Numbered from the stretch's first letter, positions 16,783-26,763 are shown. The stretch: 50,772 nt of DNA from CAJXZP01 sp964195485 (GCA_964195485.1 CAXMPG010000137.1:1-50772), one strand, 5' to 3'. Program-made: numbers and translations. Notes: a model not told the origin generated them from the sequence alone.

Positions 16783-18285
16783 ATGGATATTATTGGAATT
16801 ATTTCTGGACTAGTTGTTGGCGTTATTGTAACGGTTGTTCTTTTGAAGCTTTTCAAGCCTAAAAATGAAGCTTCTAGTATGGATACCTTAAGGAAGGAAA
16901 ACGCTGAAAAGGAGTCGAAAATTAGAACCCTAGAAATTGAAACCGCAAAACTTGAAAGTCAACTAGAGAGCCTTCAGTTCATTAAAAACAAAATTGAGGT
17001 TACCTTAACTGAAGTCGAAAAAAATCATGATTCTATATCTATTCAACACGCATCGTTAAAAACCAAGGTTGAAAATTTAGAGCATTCCAATAGTGAACTA
17101 GAAAAAACCAGTCTTAGGCTAGCCGAACAAAAGGAAATTCTTCAAAACGAAAAGAGCGAATTATCAAGTAAGGTTTCTGCTTTGGAAGCGATTAATAAAA
17201 ACCTGGAAGTTCAGCAGAAAGAAACTGCAGATGTAGAAAAGCGATTTAATAAGGAATTCGAGAACATTGCCGGAAGATTAATTAAACAAAACTCGGAATC
17301 ACTTACGCAAAATAGTTCTAGTTCATTAAACAATATTCTAAATCCACTAAAAGAAGATTTAGAGCGATTCAAGAAAAACATTGACGATAAATATTTGAAA
17401 GAGGCCGAATCAAAAGCCTCCCTAAAAACAGAAATTGAAAGCCTCGTTAAGTTAAATGAACAACTAAGTGACGATGCCCATAACCTCACAAAAGCATTAA
17501 CTGGCAGCAATAAACATCAAGGTAATTGGGGAGAAATTGTACTAGAACGTGTACTGGAACGCTCGGGTCTTAATAAAGGCTCTGAATACAAACTTCAAGA
17601 ACATATTACTACCGAAGATGGTTCAAGAAGAATTCCGGATGCGGTGGTTTTCTTACCCGATGACAAACACATTATTATTGACTCCAAGGTTTCATTAACA
17701 GCTTACCAGCGCATGGTTAACGCGAACAGCTCTGAAGAAGAAAAAGCCCAGTTGAATTTACATGTGACTTCTTTAAAATCTCATATTAAAGAACTAGGTG
17801 ATAAATCATATTATGATACCAAAGAGTTCAACTCTCCTGATTTCACGCTACTATTTTTACCCATAGAAGCTTCTTTTAGCGTGGCATTGCGAGAAGATAC
17901 AGAGCTATTTAACTACGCATGGGAACGCAACATTGTCATTGTAAGTCCTACTACATTATTGGCTACTTTACGTACAATTGAGTCAACGTGGAAACATGAA
18001 AGACAAACTCGAAATGTGCTAGAAATAGCACGTGTTGGTGGCACTTTGTTTGATAAATTTGTAGGCTTTATAGATGATCTTAAAAAAATTGAAAAAGGAA
18101 TAAAACAGAGTCAATTGGCGTACGATTCCGCTTTTAATAAATTACAATCGGGTAAAGGAAATATTATTGGACAAACAGAAAGGTTAAAATCACTTGGAGC
18201 AAAAGCCAAAAAGTCGTTACCTTCGGATGTTTTAGATGAAAATTTTGAAAATGCTATAGAACCAAATATTGATGAAGCCATTTAA
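16783..18285 (+). CDS. rmuC: DNA recombination protein RmuC homolog
   Basis: RmuC proteins limit recombination between inverted repeats and carry a PD-(D/E)XK nuclease-like fold. Residues 3-22 form an N-terminal membrane anchor. About 30-230 is a long coiled coil rich in Glu, Lys and Leu heptads. The conserved RmuC domain begins near 243 (GSNKHQGNWGEIVLERVLE), with RIPDAVVFLPDDKHIIIDSK holding the predicted catalytic Asp and Lys, and continues to about 450. The length of 500 residues is typical. The next gene starts inside its 3' end, which suggests coupled translation. Confidence 0.93.
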   Translation: MDIIGIISGLVVGVIVTVVLLKLFKPKNEASSMDTLRKENAEKESKIRTLEIETAKLESQLESLQFIKNKIEVTLTEVEKNHDSISIQHASLKTKVENLEHSNSELEKTSLRLAEQKEILQNEKSELSSKVSALEAINKNLEVQQKETADVEKRFNKEFENIAGRLIKQNSESLTQNSSSSLNNILNPLKEDLERFKKNIDDKYLKEAESKASLKTEIESLVKLNEQLSDDAHNLTKALTGSNKHQGNWGEIVLERVLERSGLNKGSEYKLQEHITTEDGSRRIPDAVVFLPDDKHIIIDSKVSLTAYQRMVNANSSEEEKAQLNLHVTSLKSHIKELGDKSYYDTKEFNSPDFTLLFLPIEASFSVALREDTELFNYAWERNIVIVSPTTLLATLRTIESTWKHERQTRNVLEIARVGGTLFDKFVGFIDDLKKIEKGIKQSQLAYDSAFNKLQSGKGNIIGQTERLKSLGAKAKKSLPSDVLDENFENAIEPNIDEAI

Positions 18286-19561
18286 AATAGTCGTTTTTAT
18301 TATTGGGGCAGTCCTTTTTTTAGGAACAAGCCAAAGCTGTAAGCGGGGTGTTTCTTTAAGCGAAACTGACTTTAAAGACATGTATTCCAGCAACTCAGGC
18401 GTACCACAACCACGGTTTAGAGTTTATCATACCACCAATTCCAGCACGGAAATAAACTACATGTTTGAGAACAAAGGCTTGACTTATTCTATGGAATCTA
18501 AAAGCAAGCAATACATGGCTCAGGTTCGGATTGCATGGCAACTATATACCGATTATTCTTCTAAAGAAGTCATTGATAGTTCTTCCTTTATTAAAATAGA
18601 TACTATTGCGACTACAGGTATTTCTCAACTTCAAGGAACATTTAATATCGATGTTGATTTTGGTTCTAATTATATTTTAAAGGTTACCACCACCGATCTA
18701 AATAATAGCCAGAAAACAATTTCATTTCTAAACATTAATAAAAAAGACGAACGAAATAGACAATTCTTCAAGGTAATCTTAAAAGAAAACAATTCCGTTT
18801 TATTCCGTAACTACTTCTATAAACACGAGAAACTAGCTATTATTTACAAGCATAAAAGCATTTCTCAATTTATAGGTAGGAATTACAAAACCATTTTCCC
18901 GGTTTCCAGCCCTCCATTTTCAATGGTAAATCCAAAACCATTTGATTTTGATAATTTCTATTCTGTTATCCTGGAAGTAGTTAACGACACGGCAGCTTTT
19001 GAAGCTGATGAAGCAGGAATTTACCATTTTGGAATTGATGATAAGTCAAGTCGTTCCGGACTTACTCTATTCCAATACCCAAATGATTTTCCAGAAGTAA
19101 ATACTACCAAAGAAATGTTTGATCCATTACGATTCGTTACTTCTAAACGAGAGTATGGAAAAATGAAAAAATATCAAAACCTAAAAAAAGCGGTAGATGA
19201 TTTCTGGCTTTCCACAAGTTCAGACCCAGAAAAAGCTAAAAAGCACGTTAAAGGATATTACAATCGAGTGGAAAACGCGAACTATTTTTACACCTCCTAC
19301 AAAGAAGGTTGGAAAACAGACCGTGGCATTATCTTTATTGTTTTTGGTCCTCCAGGAATTGTTTACCGATCTTTAACGGGTGAAAGTTGGACGTATGGTG
19401 AGCAAAGTAATTATAAATCGTTGACCTTCAATTTCTCAAAAACCAATAACCCGTTTACAAATAACGATTACGTTTTACAACGATCTACCATTTATAAAAA
19501 TCCTTGGTATAGAGCTATTGACTCTTGGAGACAAGGTAAAGTTGCATCATTAGAATATTAG
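18272..19561 (+). CDS. GWxTD domain-containing lipoprotein
   Basis: A 429-residue protein with a hydrophobic signal and a Cys at position 23 (TSQSC) consistent with lipidation, although the lipobox is not perfect. The signature G346-W-K-T-D350 lies near the C terminus, followed by RGIIFIVFGPPG and the ESWTYGE strand, matching the GWxTD family found in Bacteroidota and relatives. No biochemical role is established for this family. An in-frame TTG just upstream exists, but the ATG at 18272 gives the normal signal peptide. It overlaps rmuC by 14 bases and precedes rlmB by 12, so the three genes look like one transcription unit. Confidence 0.87.
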   Translation: MKPFKIVVFIIGAVLFLGTSQSCKRGVSLSETDFKDMYSSNSGVPQPRFRVYHTTNSSTEINYMFENKGLTYSMESKSKQYMAQVRIAWQLYTDYSSKEVIDSSSFIKIDTIATTGISQLQGTFNIDVDFGSNYILKVTTTDLNNSQKTISFLNINKKDERNRQFFKVILKENNSVLFRNYFYKHEKLAIIYKHKSISQFIGRNYKTIFPVSSPPFSMVNPKPFDFDNFYSVILEVVNDTAAFEADEAGIYHFGIDDKSSRSGLTLFQYPNDFPEVNTTKEMFDPLRFVTSKREYGKMKKYQNLKKAVDDFWLSTSSDPEKAKKHVKGYYNRVENANYFYTSYKEGWKTDRGIIFIVFGPPGIVYRSLTGESWTYGEQSNYKSLTFNFSKTNNPFTNNDYVLQRSTIYKNPWYRAIDSWRQGKVASLEY

Positions 19562-19573
19562 AAATTACCATAT

Positions 19574-20317
19574 ATGTTAAAGAAATACGACAATATTATT
19601 TTTGGATTACATCCAGTAGAGGAAGCTTTATTAGAGCACACGGATATTGATAAAATTATGGTTTCGCGCGATGAGCGTAAACCAGATTACGTGGCGGTTC
19701 GAAAATTGGCTAAACAAAATGACATTTTTGTTCAAGAAGTGCCGAAAGAGAAATTGAACAGAATTACCATGAAAAATCATCAAGGTATTATTGCGTTCAC
19801 TTCGCCCATTGAGTTTCAATCTTTAGAAAATTTACTGCCGCATCTATACGAGCAAGGCAAAGCGCCTTTATTTTTAGCGTTAGACGGTGTTACCGATGTG
19901 AGAAACTTTGGTGCTTTAGCTAGAACAGCAGAGTGCTCTGGTGTTGATGCGGTTATAATACCTCAAAAAGGAGGCGCTCCTATTAATGGAGATGCTATGA
20001 AAACATCGGCTGGTGCACTATTGAAAATTCCAGTAAGCAAATCTAAAAGCCTAATCAACACCATTAAGTTTTTAAAAGACTCTGGTGTTCAAATCGTATC
20101 TTGTTCTGAAAAAGGCACGGATACTATTTATGATGCTGATATGACTATTCCTACGGTAATCGTAATGGGTGGGGAAGATGAAGGTATCTCTGGCGATATT
20201 ATTAAAATATCTGATAGAGTAACACAAATTCCAATGAGTGGTACTATTAACTCCCTTAACGTTTCAGTTGCGGGTGCCGTTATCATGTTTGAGGCTGCTA
20301 GACAAAGAAATAGTTAG
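19574..20317 (+). CDS. rlmB: 23S rRNA (guanosine-2'-O-)-methyltransferase RlmB, TrmH/SpoU family
   Basis: RlmB methylates the 2'-hydroxyl of G2251 in the peptidyl-transferase P loop of 23S rRNA. The N-terminal substrate-binding domain (about 5-80) starts with IIFGLHPVEEAL. The SPOUT methylase domain carries the three knot motifs: DGVTDVRNFGALARTAEC (about 102-119), MGGEDEGI (near 197) and PMSGTINSLNVSVAGAV (near 220-236). The length of 247 residues is standard. The assignment to RlmB rather than another TrmH-family enzyme rests on the N-terminal domain and overall length. Confidence 0.9.
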   Translation: MLKKYDNIIFGLHPVEEALLEHTDIDKIMVSRDERKPDYVAVRKLAKQNDIFVQEVPKEKLNRITMKNHQGIIAFTSPIEFQSLENLLPHLYEQGKAPLFLALDGVTDVRNFGALARTAECSGVDAVIIPQKGGAPINGDAMKTSAGALLKIPVSKSKSLINTIKFLKDSGVQIVSCSEKGTDTIYDADMTIPTVIVMGGEDEGISGDIIKISDRVTQIPMSGTINSLNVSVAGAVIMFEAARQRNS

Positions 20318-20354
20318 AAGGCAACTACTGTATTAATTAATACAAAATTTACCA

Positions 20355-22727
20355 ATGAAGAAATTCTCACTTTTAGTATCGAGTCTCATTTTTAGCGTAT
20401 ACGCATTTTCTCAAATGGGTATATATCCCAATGCCGAGAATTTACGAAGTGACACTATTGATATTTTAGACTATGAAATCCATCTAGATATTTCTGATTT
20501 TTCAGGGAAAACACTTAGTGGTTTTACGCAGGTAAATTTCACACCTAAGATGTCTAATGTTAGCACATTGAGGCTAGATTTATTACGGTTTAATATTGAT
20601 TCCATCACACTAAACAACACCAATTTAGCTTATACCTATAATGACACCTTAGTACAAATTAACTTGGGTGCCAATTATGGTATTGGAGACATGCTAAATG
20701 TTTTGGTTTATTATAACGGAACAACCCGTAAAGATCCTTCTGGCTGGGGTGGTGTTTATTGGGGAAACAATTACGCCTTTAATTTAGGCGTTGGTTTTGA
20801 AGACAACCCACATAACATTGGTCGGTATTGGTTTCCTTGTTTTGATAATTTCAAAGAACGAACTACCTATAATTTATATTTAACCACAAATGACAACCAG
20901 TATGCAACAAGTATAGGCGACTTAATTTCTAGTACTCCCGTTGCTAATAATAAAATGGAATGGTACTGGAAGTTGGATGAAACTATTCCTACCTATTTAG
21001 CCATGTTTTCGGTTAATTATTACACTGTAGTAAACGATACTTACCAAGGAATCAATGGATCAATCCCCATTAATTTATACGCGAAATCGGCTGATACCAA
21101 TAACTTAAAAGGCTCGTTCACTAATTTAAAAAATGCAATGAGCGCCTTTGAAGGTCTTTATGGTCCTTACCAATTTAATAAAATTGGATACACGGTTGTC
21201 AATTTTTCATCTGGTGCAATGGAACATGCCAGTAATATTTCATACCCTAATAACGTGGTAGATGGAAGCTTGGACAGCGAAACCTTAATGGCGCATGAAT
21301 TAGCGCATCAATGGTGGGGAAACTATGCGACCACGCTAACTCCTCAAGATATGTGGCTTAACGAAGGTATGGCTAGTTTTAGCGCGCATTACTTCTCGGA
21401 ATCCATTTATGGTTGGAACATCGCTAAAAACGATGTAAAAACAACCTTATTCAACATTCTTAAAAAAGCACATATTGATGAAGGTGGATACCGTGCCGTT
21501 TCTGGTGTTCCGCATGATTTAACATATGGTGATCATGTATATCAAAAAGGAGCATTAGTAGCCCAAAATCTAAGAATGCTTTTAGGTGAAAATGATTTTG
21601 GTCCAGCAATTACTGGATTTTTAAATTCTAGAGCCTTTAACAGTATGACAAGCTTACAGTTTAGAGATTACCTGCAAACGACCACTAGTGCTGATGTAAA
21701 TGGATTTTTTAATGGATGGGTTTTTAATGGTGGTTTTCCTGATTACAGAATGGATGACTTTACTATTAATGGAAGCTTCCCAGATTTAGAAGTGATTGTA
21801 AATATCACACAATCGCTAAATAATGCGCCAGCTCAATTCTCAGAAATACCCCTAGAAGTAAGAATCTACAACTCCTCATTTGAATACATTACCAAAACAG
21901 TAATGGTTGGTCCAAATACATCCACAGTCAATATTGAAAGCTTGAACTTTATTCCGGAAATGGTTTCTTTAAACCCCAACAATAAATTGAATTATGCTAC
22001 CACTGATGATATTCACATCATCAAATCAAACGGAACATTTAATTTCCCTAATGGAATGATGAATGTAAAAGTAAACGCTATTTCAGATTCTGCATTACTA
22101 AAAATAGCGCATCATTGGTCAGCCCCTAATCCTTCTGGAACATGGACAGATAAACCATACCGCCTTTCAAACTACCGTTATTGGACCGTACAAGGGATTC
22201 TACCAACCACTTTTGATGCTACGGTTGATTTAGTTTATGATGGTAAAGCACAAAGCGGCTATCTAGACTCTATGCTTGTTAATGTTACCGAGGACAGTTT
22301 GGTGCTTTTATATCGTAAAGATTTAACAGAGGAATGGTATGAGTACCCATATTACACTAAAAACACGCTAGGAAGTTCTTCCAATAAATTTGGAATAATG
22401 CAACTTACTAAATTGCTTATTGGAGAATATACCTTTGCAAATATTGACCATTCCGTTTTGAGTACTGGAAGTCTTGAAAAAGAAAAAAATCGCATAAAAA
22501 TTTATCCAAATCCAAGTAATGAGGAAGTTACAATTGAATGGGTGAATAATACCTATCCAGAAACAATTGAAATCTATTCGCTAGCTGGTAAACGTGTATT
22601 ACAATTTGATTCTTCTTCTAATAAGATCTTTTCATTTAATAGTAAAGGGTTAAGAAATGGTCAATATATTGCTAAAGTAACATTGGAAGGACAAGTTTAT
22701 TCTAAAGCATTTGCTGTAATTCACTAG
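20355..22727 (+). CDS. Secreted M1-family zinc aminopeptidase with T9SS sorting domain
   Basis: A 790-residue metallopeptidase. The signal peptide spans residues 1-19 (ending YAFSQ). The zinc site H314-E-x-x-H318 with the third ligand E337 (WLNEG) is intact, with the usual 18-residue spacing. The aminopeptidase exopeptidase motif reads G287-A-M-E-H291, where most M1 enzymes have GAMEN. The C-terminal domain from about 705 carries a T9SS sorting domain (IKIYPNPSNEEV, EIYSLAGKRV, GLRNGQYIAKV), so the enzyme is expected at the cell surface or outside the cell, releasing N-terminal amino acids from peptides. It is followed by a strong bidirectional terminator. Confidence 0.92.
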   Translation: MKKFSLLVSSLIFSVYAFSQMGIYPNAENLRSDTIDILDYEIHLDISDFSGKTLSGFTQVNFTPKMSNVSTLRLDLLRFNIDSITLNNTNLAYTYNDTLVQINLGANYGIGDMLNVLVYYNGTTRKDPSGWGGVYWGNNYAFNLGVGFEDNPHNIGRYWFPCFDNFKERTTYNLYLTTNDNQYATSIGDLISSTPVANNKMEWYWKLDETIPTYLAMFSVNYYTVVNDTYQGINGSIPINLYAKSADTNNLKGSFTNLKNAMSAFEGLYGPYQFNKIGYTVVNFSSGAMEHASNISYPNNVVDGSLDSETLMAHELAHQWWGNYATTLTPQDMWLNEGMASFSAHYFSESIYGWNIAKNDVKTTLFNILKKAHIDEGGYRAVSGVPHDLTYGDHVYQKGALVAQNLRMLLGENDFGPAITGFLNSRAFNSMTSLQFRDYLQTTTSADVNGFFNGWVFNGGFPDYRMDDFTINGSFPDLEVIVNITQSLNNAPAQFSEIPLEVRIYNSSFEYITKTVMVGPNTSTVNIESLNFIPEMVSLNPNNKLNYATTDDIHIIKSNGTFNFPNGMMNVKVNAISDSALLKIAHHWSAPNPSGTWTDKPYRLSNYRYWTVQGILPTTFDATVDLVYDGKAQSGYLDSMLVNVTEDSLVLLYRKDLTEEWYEYPYYTKNTLGSSSNKFGIMQLTKLLIGEYTFANIDHSVLSTGSLEKEKNRIKIYPNPSNEEVTIEWVNNTYPETIEIYSLAGKRVLQFDSSSNKIFSFNSKGLRNGQYIAKVTLEGQVYSKAFAVIH

Positions 22728-22756
22728 GTTGAATTCAAAGCCAAATTTTAGCGCAT

Positions 22757-22794
22757 AAAAAAGCCCCAATCACTAAAGGATTGGGGCTTTTTTT
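22757..22794. terminator. Bidirectional rho-independent terminator
   Basis: A long stem (A-run plus GCCCCAATC at 22757-22771 with its complement at 22779-22793) with a 7-base loop and T-rich flanks on both strands. It sits between the convergent M1 peptidase gene (+) and the FG-GAP gene (-) and can end both transcripts. Confidence 0.9.
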
Positions 22795-22810
22795 ACCAGG
22801 TTATTAGCCC

Positions 22811-24115
22811 TTATAGTTTTTGTATTTTACTTATCGATTGTCCTCCTGAAGAGTAATTTACCTTCAAAGTATAAAACCCATGTTTCAAATCACTTAAATA
22901 AATCTGATTAGTTGGGTTAGGAACACTATATACTGATTGTCCCAAAATATTAATTATTTCAATTTCTTTAATTGGTTCTTCTGTTTCAATATTCAAAACA
23001 TCTGTCACCGGGTTAGGAAAAACCATTAAATTAACCATTTCAAGTTCATTCTCGATTCCGGTAATTAAGTTGTTTTTGAAATATTGCATATTACCGTACG
23101 TTTCCCCTACCAGTAGATCCATATCACCATCATTGTCAAGATCCGCAAATTCAGGAAAAGCAGTTTCATTAGTAGACAGTAATTCAAACGGATTCTCTAT
23201 TGCTGTTGCAAATTGCGGATTAGTAGCACTACCTGTATTTTCAAAATACTGCATCGCACCATAGGTTTCTCCAACTAACAGGTCTAAATCTCCATCATTA
23301 TCTAAATCAGCCATACTAGGAGATGCAAATTCATTGGTAGATGTTAACCCAAATGGATTTAAAACTGGCGCTGCAAATGAGGGACTAGTGGTAGTTCCTG
23401 TATTCTGGTAATACTGCATCCCACCATAATATTCTCCGACTAAGAGGTCTATATCTCCATCTCCATCCATATCTGCAAACTCAGGCACAGCAATACTTAA
23501 AGTAGGAATTAGCCCAAATGGATTAATTACAGGAGCAGCAAACTGTGGATTAGTTGCGGAACCCGTATTTTCGAAATACTGCATATTTCCATAATATTCT
23601 CCAACCAATAGGTCTATATCTCCATCTCCATCAATATCTGCTAAAGTTGGGACAGCAAAACTATAGGTGGAATCTAGCCCAAAGGGATTCGTCTGACTAG
23701 CACCAAATTGTGGGTTTGTGGCAGTTCCCGTATTTTGGTAATACTTCATGTTACCATAATATTCCCCCACCAACAAGTCCAAGTCTCCATCTCCATCAAG
23801 ATCAGCAAAAGCTGGCATAGAAATTTCATCGGTTAAAGTCAATCCAAAAGGATTTTCAACAGGAGTCTCAAAAGCTTGAGCAGATATTTCAGCAGAATAG
23901 AAAACACCAAAACTAATAGCTACAGCTCCCAATACATTATTTAAGTCAAACCTTGAAAAGACACTGGATAAATCTTTAACCAGTAAGCGTATTTTCAAAA
24001 CGATACTATCTATTTCGAAAGAAGACCGATCGTTTCCATTCGTTAATAAGAAGTTCAATTTTTTTGCTAAAACTTTTAACTGACGTTTTTTTCTAGCGTA
24101 ATGATTTCTTTTCAT
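22811..24115 (-). CDS. FG-GAP/VCBS-repeat secreted protein with T9SS sorting domain
   Basis: A 434-residue protein. The start is unusual: about 58 residues rich in Lys, Arg and Leu precede a hydrophobic stretch (VLGAVAISFGVFYSA) that ends in AQA. This resembles an extended signal peptide. Five tandem repeats of about 52-56 residues follow, each with a calcium-binding-type D.DGD.DLLVGE loop and a YYGNMQYFENTG strand, as in FG-GAP propeller repeats. The C terminus (about 360-434) is a T9SS sorting domain (LMVFPNPVTDVL, EIINILGQSVY, LKHGFYTLKV). An exported calcium-binding or adhesive role is inference. It lies 25 bases after the TIGR03032-like gene and likely shares its transcript. Confidence 0.85.
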   Translation of the reverse strand: MKRNHYARKKRQLKVLAKKLNFLLTNGNDRSSFEIDSIVLKIRLLVKDLSSVFSRFDLNNVLGAVAISFGVFYSAEISAQAFETPVENPFGLTLTDEISMPAFADLDGDGDLDLLVGEYYGNMKYYQNTGTATNPQFGASQTNPFGLDSTYSFAVPTLADIDGDGDIDLLVGEYYGNMQYFENTGSATNPQFAAPVINPFGLIPTLSIAVPEFADMDGDGDIDLLVGEYYGGMQYYQNTGTTTSPSFAAPVLNPFGLTSTNEFASPSMADLDNDGDLDLLVGETYGAMQYFENTGSATNPQFATAIENPFELLSTNETAFPEFADLDNDGDMDLLVGETYGNMQYFKNNLITGIENELEMVNLMVFPNPVTDVLNIETEEPIKEIEIINILGQSVYSVPNPTNQIYLSDLKHGFYTLKVNYSSGGQSISKIQKL

Positions 24116-24140
24116 TTACTTGATTTTAATTAGTATTCTA

Positions 24141-25244
24141 TTATTGAATTGGTTTTGCCCAGAATGTTGCATCTGGAGTCATTATTCCTTCCTTATATTC
24201 TGGAGTAATTGTATTCAAGATATTTGGTCGTGTTACACCTGGTAGAATGTGTATATCATAAATTTCATCTACAGATGATAAATAAGTTATTTTACCCGCT
24301 ATACTTCCTGTTGGTAAATGTACCACTAGGATACCTGCATGATTGGCCTTTTTTGCAAAATCTAGTTTGCCGAATGTAGAAGAATTTTCACGTAATTTAG
24401 ATAATCCAATAAACAAATAATCTTGATGTAAAGACATTCCCCTCACAAATCCATCCACCTTAATAACCACATCGTATTTTCCTGTTTGTGGATTAACTTT
24501 CACCAACTCGCCCGTAGCTGATAATAAAACATATAATTCTCCATTAAATATTCGTGGAGAATGCGGCATTGCGAGACCTTCTATTATTACTTCATTGGAG
24601 GCAACATCCATTACTATCCCCGTTTTGGTTATGTTATCTCGCCAGCTACGAGCAGTATTACCTTGATTGAAAGCAGTAATATATTTGGGCAATCCATTTT
24701 CAAGGGCCATACCATTTAAATGACATCTATCTTCAGATACTAAGGCATCAATAAAAGGAGGGGTCCAATACGGAGTAAAGTTATAATTATCATCAATTTT
24801 AACAATGTTTGAAAAAAGGGTGTTTACAGCATATAAACTTCCATTTTCCCCAAAACTCAAATCATGAATATCTAGTGGTCCAGTATGATAGGTTACACGA
24901 GGCATAAATAAGGCATCATACTTTTGCGGTGACTTTGGGTAATGTTTAGCGAGTTCTGTTGAATTGGTAAATACGACTACTTCATCCTTGCAGGCTAATG
25001 CTAATCTTCCAGTATTTTCCTCTTGAGCAATCCCCATCAACTTATCAAAATGACGTGGAAGTTGAACAATAGAATTTTCATCCTTAGCCGAAAGAAAAAT
25101 AAGCTTCCCTGCTTGATAAGTAGACAGTGATATGGTACAATTTAACCTTTGGAGTAACTCTGGTATCTGCGAGGTGTATTGACACGCAAATGGAGGATAT
25201 GCCTTTACAGGAGAAATGTTTTTTGCTTGATCCAAACTAGCCAT
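24141..25244 (-). CDS. TIGR03032/DUF4915-like protein
   Basis: A 367-residue protein without a signal peptide. The N-terminal pattern (FACQYTSQIPELLQRL, then ISLSTYQAGKLIFLS) and the later MPRVTYHTGPLDIHDLSFG and CHLNGMALENGLPKYITAFN segments match the TIGR03032 family, predicted to form a six-bladed propeller-like fold. The family is found in various bacteria, some near tetratricopeptide-repeat proteins; no enzymatic role is established. It is the first gene of a likely pair with the FG-GAP protein gene downstream. Confidence 0.8.
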   Translation of the reverse strand: MASLDQAKNISPVKAYPPFACQYTSQIPELLQRLNCTISLSTYQAGKLIFLSAKDENSIVQLPRHFDKLMGIAQEENTGRLALACKDEVVVFTNSTELAKHYPKSPQKYDALFMPRVTYHTGPLDIHDLSFGENGSLYAVNTLFSNIVKIDDNYNFTPYWTPPFIDALVSEDRCHLNGMALENGLPKYITAFNQGNTARSWRDNITKTGIVMDVASNEVIIEGLAMPHSPRIFNGELYVLLSATGELVKVNPQTGKYDVVIKVDGFVRGMSLHQDYLFIGLSKLRENSSTFGKLDFAKKANHAGILVVHLPTGSIAGKITYLSSVDEIYDIHILPGVTRPNILNTITPEYKEGIMTPDATFWAKPIQ

Positions 25245-25380
25245 AGATTATTTGTACTTTAAGTAACGTAGTTTTTCAACCATTTTATACTATTAATAAT
25301 TCATTCTTATAAAAAAGAACAATTCAAACTTAATTCAAAAGAGTTAAATCGCCTAGATTTTATAACAAACTACAACAAAT

Positions 25381-25416
25381 AAAAAGGCCTCAATCAAAAA
25401 ATGATTGAGGCCTTTT
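25381..25416 (-). terminator. Rho-independent terminator of gltA
   Basis: A 14-base-pair stem (AAAAGGCCTCAATC at 25382-25395 with its complement at 25403-25416) with a 7-base loop. In minus-strand reading it ends in a U-rich tail. It lies 19 bases past the citrate synthase stop codon. Confidence 0.88.
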
Positions 25417-25435
25417 AAAAGTTTTATAGTAGAAA

Positions 25436-26722
25436 TTATCTGTCTCCCATTGCTACGTAATCACGTTCTCCTTCACCTGTGTAAATTTGACGCGGACGAC
25501 CAATTGGTTCTTTATTCGTTCTATTTTCTAACCATTGTGCCACCCATCCTGGTAAACGACCTAAGGCAAACATTACCGTAAACATTTCAGTTGGAATACC
25601 TAATGCTCTGTAAATAATACCTGAATAGAAATCCACATTTGGATAAAGCTTACGTTCTACAAAATACTCATCTTCTAATGCATGTTGCTCTAATTTTTTC
25701 GCAATATCCAAAATTGGATCTGTTACTCCCATAGCATTTAACACTTCATCAGCAGCATCTTTTAAGATTCTTGCTCTTGGATCAAAGTTTTTATAAACTC
25801 TATGTCCAAATCCCATTAAACGGAATGAATCATCTTTATCTTTTGCTTTTAAAATGTACTTTTCAGTGTCACCACCGTCCGCTAAAATAGCTTCCAACAT
25901 TTCAATTACAGCTTGATTAGCTCCACCATGAAGAGGACCCCAAAGTGCATTAATACCCGCTGAGATTGAAGCATACATACTCGCTCCAGAAGAACCTACT
26001 AACCTTACCGTAGAAGCAGAACAATTTTGCTCATGATCTGCATGTAAAATCAATAATTTATTCATTGCTTTAGAAACTACAGGATCAACTTTGTAATCAT
26101 CCGTTGGTAAAGCAAACATCATATGAAGGAAATTATCAACGTATTCCAATTTATTATTTGGGTACATTAATGGATGTCCTTTTTCGTTTTTATAAGACCA
26201 AGCTGCCATGGTAGGTAACTTCGCTATTAATCGAATAATACTCATCGTAACTTCATCCATAGAACGATTAGGATCTAAAGATTCTGGATAAAAAGCAGTT
26301 AAACTAGTCACCATTGAAGATAAAACGCCCATTGGATGTGCATTTGATGGGAACCCCTCAAAAATCTTACGGAAATCTTCATGAATTAAAGTATGGTACT
26401 TAATTAATCCAGCCCACTCATCAAACTCTTTCTCCGTTGGTAAATAACCATAGATTAATAAAAATGCAATTTCCAAAAAGCTTGCTTTTTCTGCCAGTTC
26501 TTCAATTCTGTACCCTCGGTATCTTAAAATTCCTTTTTCACCATCTAAGTAAGTAATGTCACTCTTTGTAGCTCCCGTATTTTTATATCCGTAATCTAAA
26601 GTAACTAACCCTGTTTTAGCTCTAAGTGTACTAATATCAATAGCTGTTTCATTTTCTGAACCCGTGGTCAATGGTAATTCAAAAGTTTCACCATTGTATT
26701 TTATCTCAATTGTATCTGCCAT
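25436..26722 (-). CDS. gltA: Citrate synthase
   Basis: Condenses acetyl-CoA and oxaloacetate to citrate, the entry step of the TCA cycle. Conserved catalytic blocks are visible: LILHADHEQNCSAS (His in the first active-site loop), GPLHGGANQAVIEML (oxaloacetate-binding His) and MGFGHRVYKNFDPRA (His and Arg), with a VDFYSGI segment holding the catalytic Asp. The length of 428 residues matches the long hexameric-type (type II) citrate synthases, whose N-terminal beta domain (about 1-60) is present. It has its own promoter-like box at 26764-26771 and its own terminator. Confidence 0.97.
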   Translation of the reverse strand: MADTIEIKYNGETFELPLTTGSENETAIDISTLRAKTGLVTLDYGYKNTGATKSDITYLDGEKGILRYRGYRIEELAEKASFLEIAFLLIYGYLPTEKEFDEWAGLIKYHTLIHEDFRKIFEGFPSNAHPMGVLSSMVTSLTAFYPESLDPNRSMDEVTMSIIRLIAKLPTMAAWSYKNEKGHPLMYPNNKLEYVDNFLHMMFALPTDDYKVDPVVSKAMNKLLILHADHEQNCSASTVRLVGSSGASMYASISAGINALWGPLHGGANQAVIEMLEAILADGGDTEKYILKAKDKDDSFRLMGFGHRVYKNFDPRARILKDAADEVLNAMGVTDPILDIAKKLEQHALEDEYFVERKLYPNVDFYSGIIYRALGIPTEMFTVMFALGRLPGWVAQWLENRTNKEPIGRPRQIYTGEGERDYVAMGDR

Positions 26723-26763
26723 AATTATTTAATTTAATAAGTGAATCAATCTTTATTAGAACC

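Noticed and set aside
23100..23850. FG-GAP repeat DNA as a CRISPR-like array
   Set aside because: The periodicity is in phase with codons and encodes D.DGD.DLLVGE repeats, so it is protein repeat structure.
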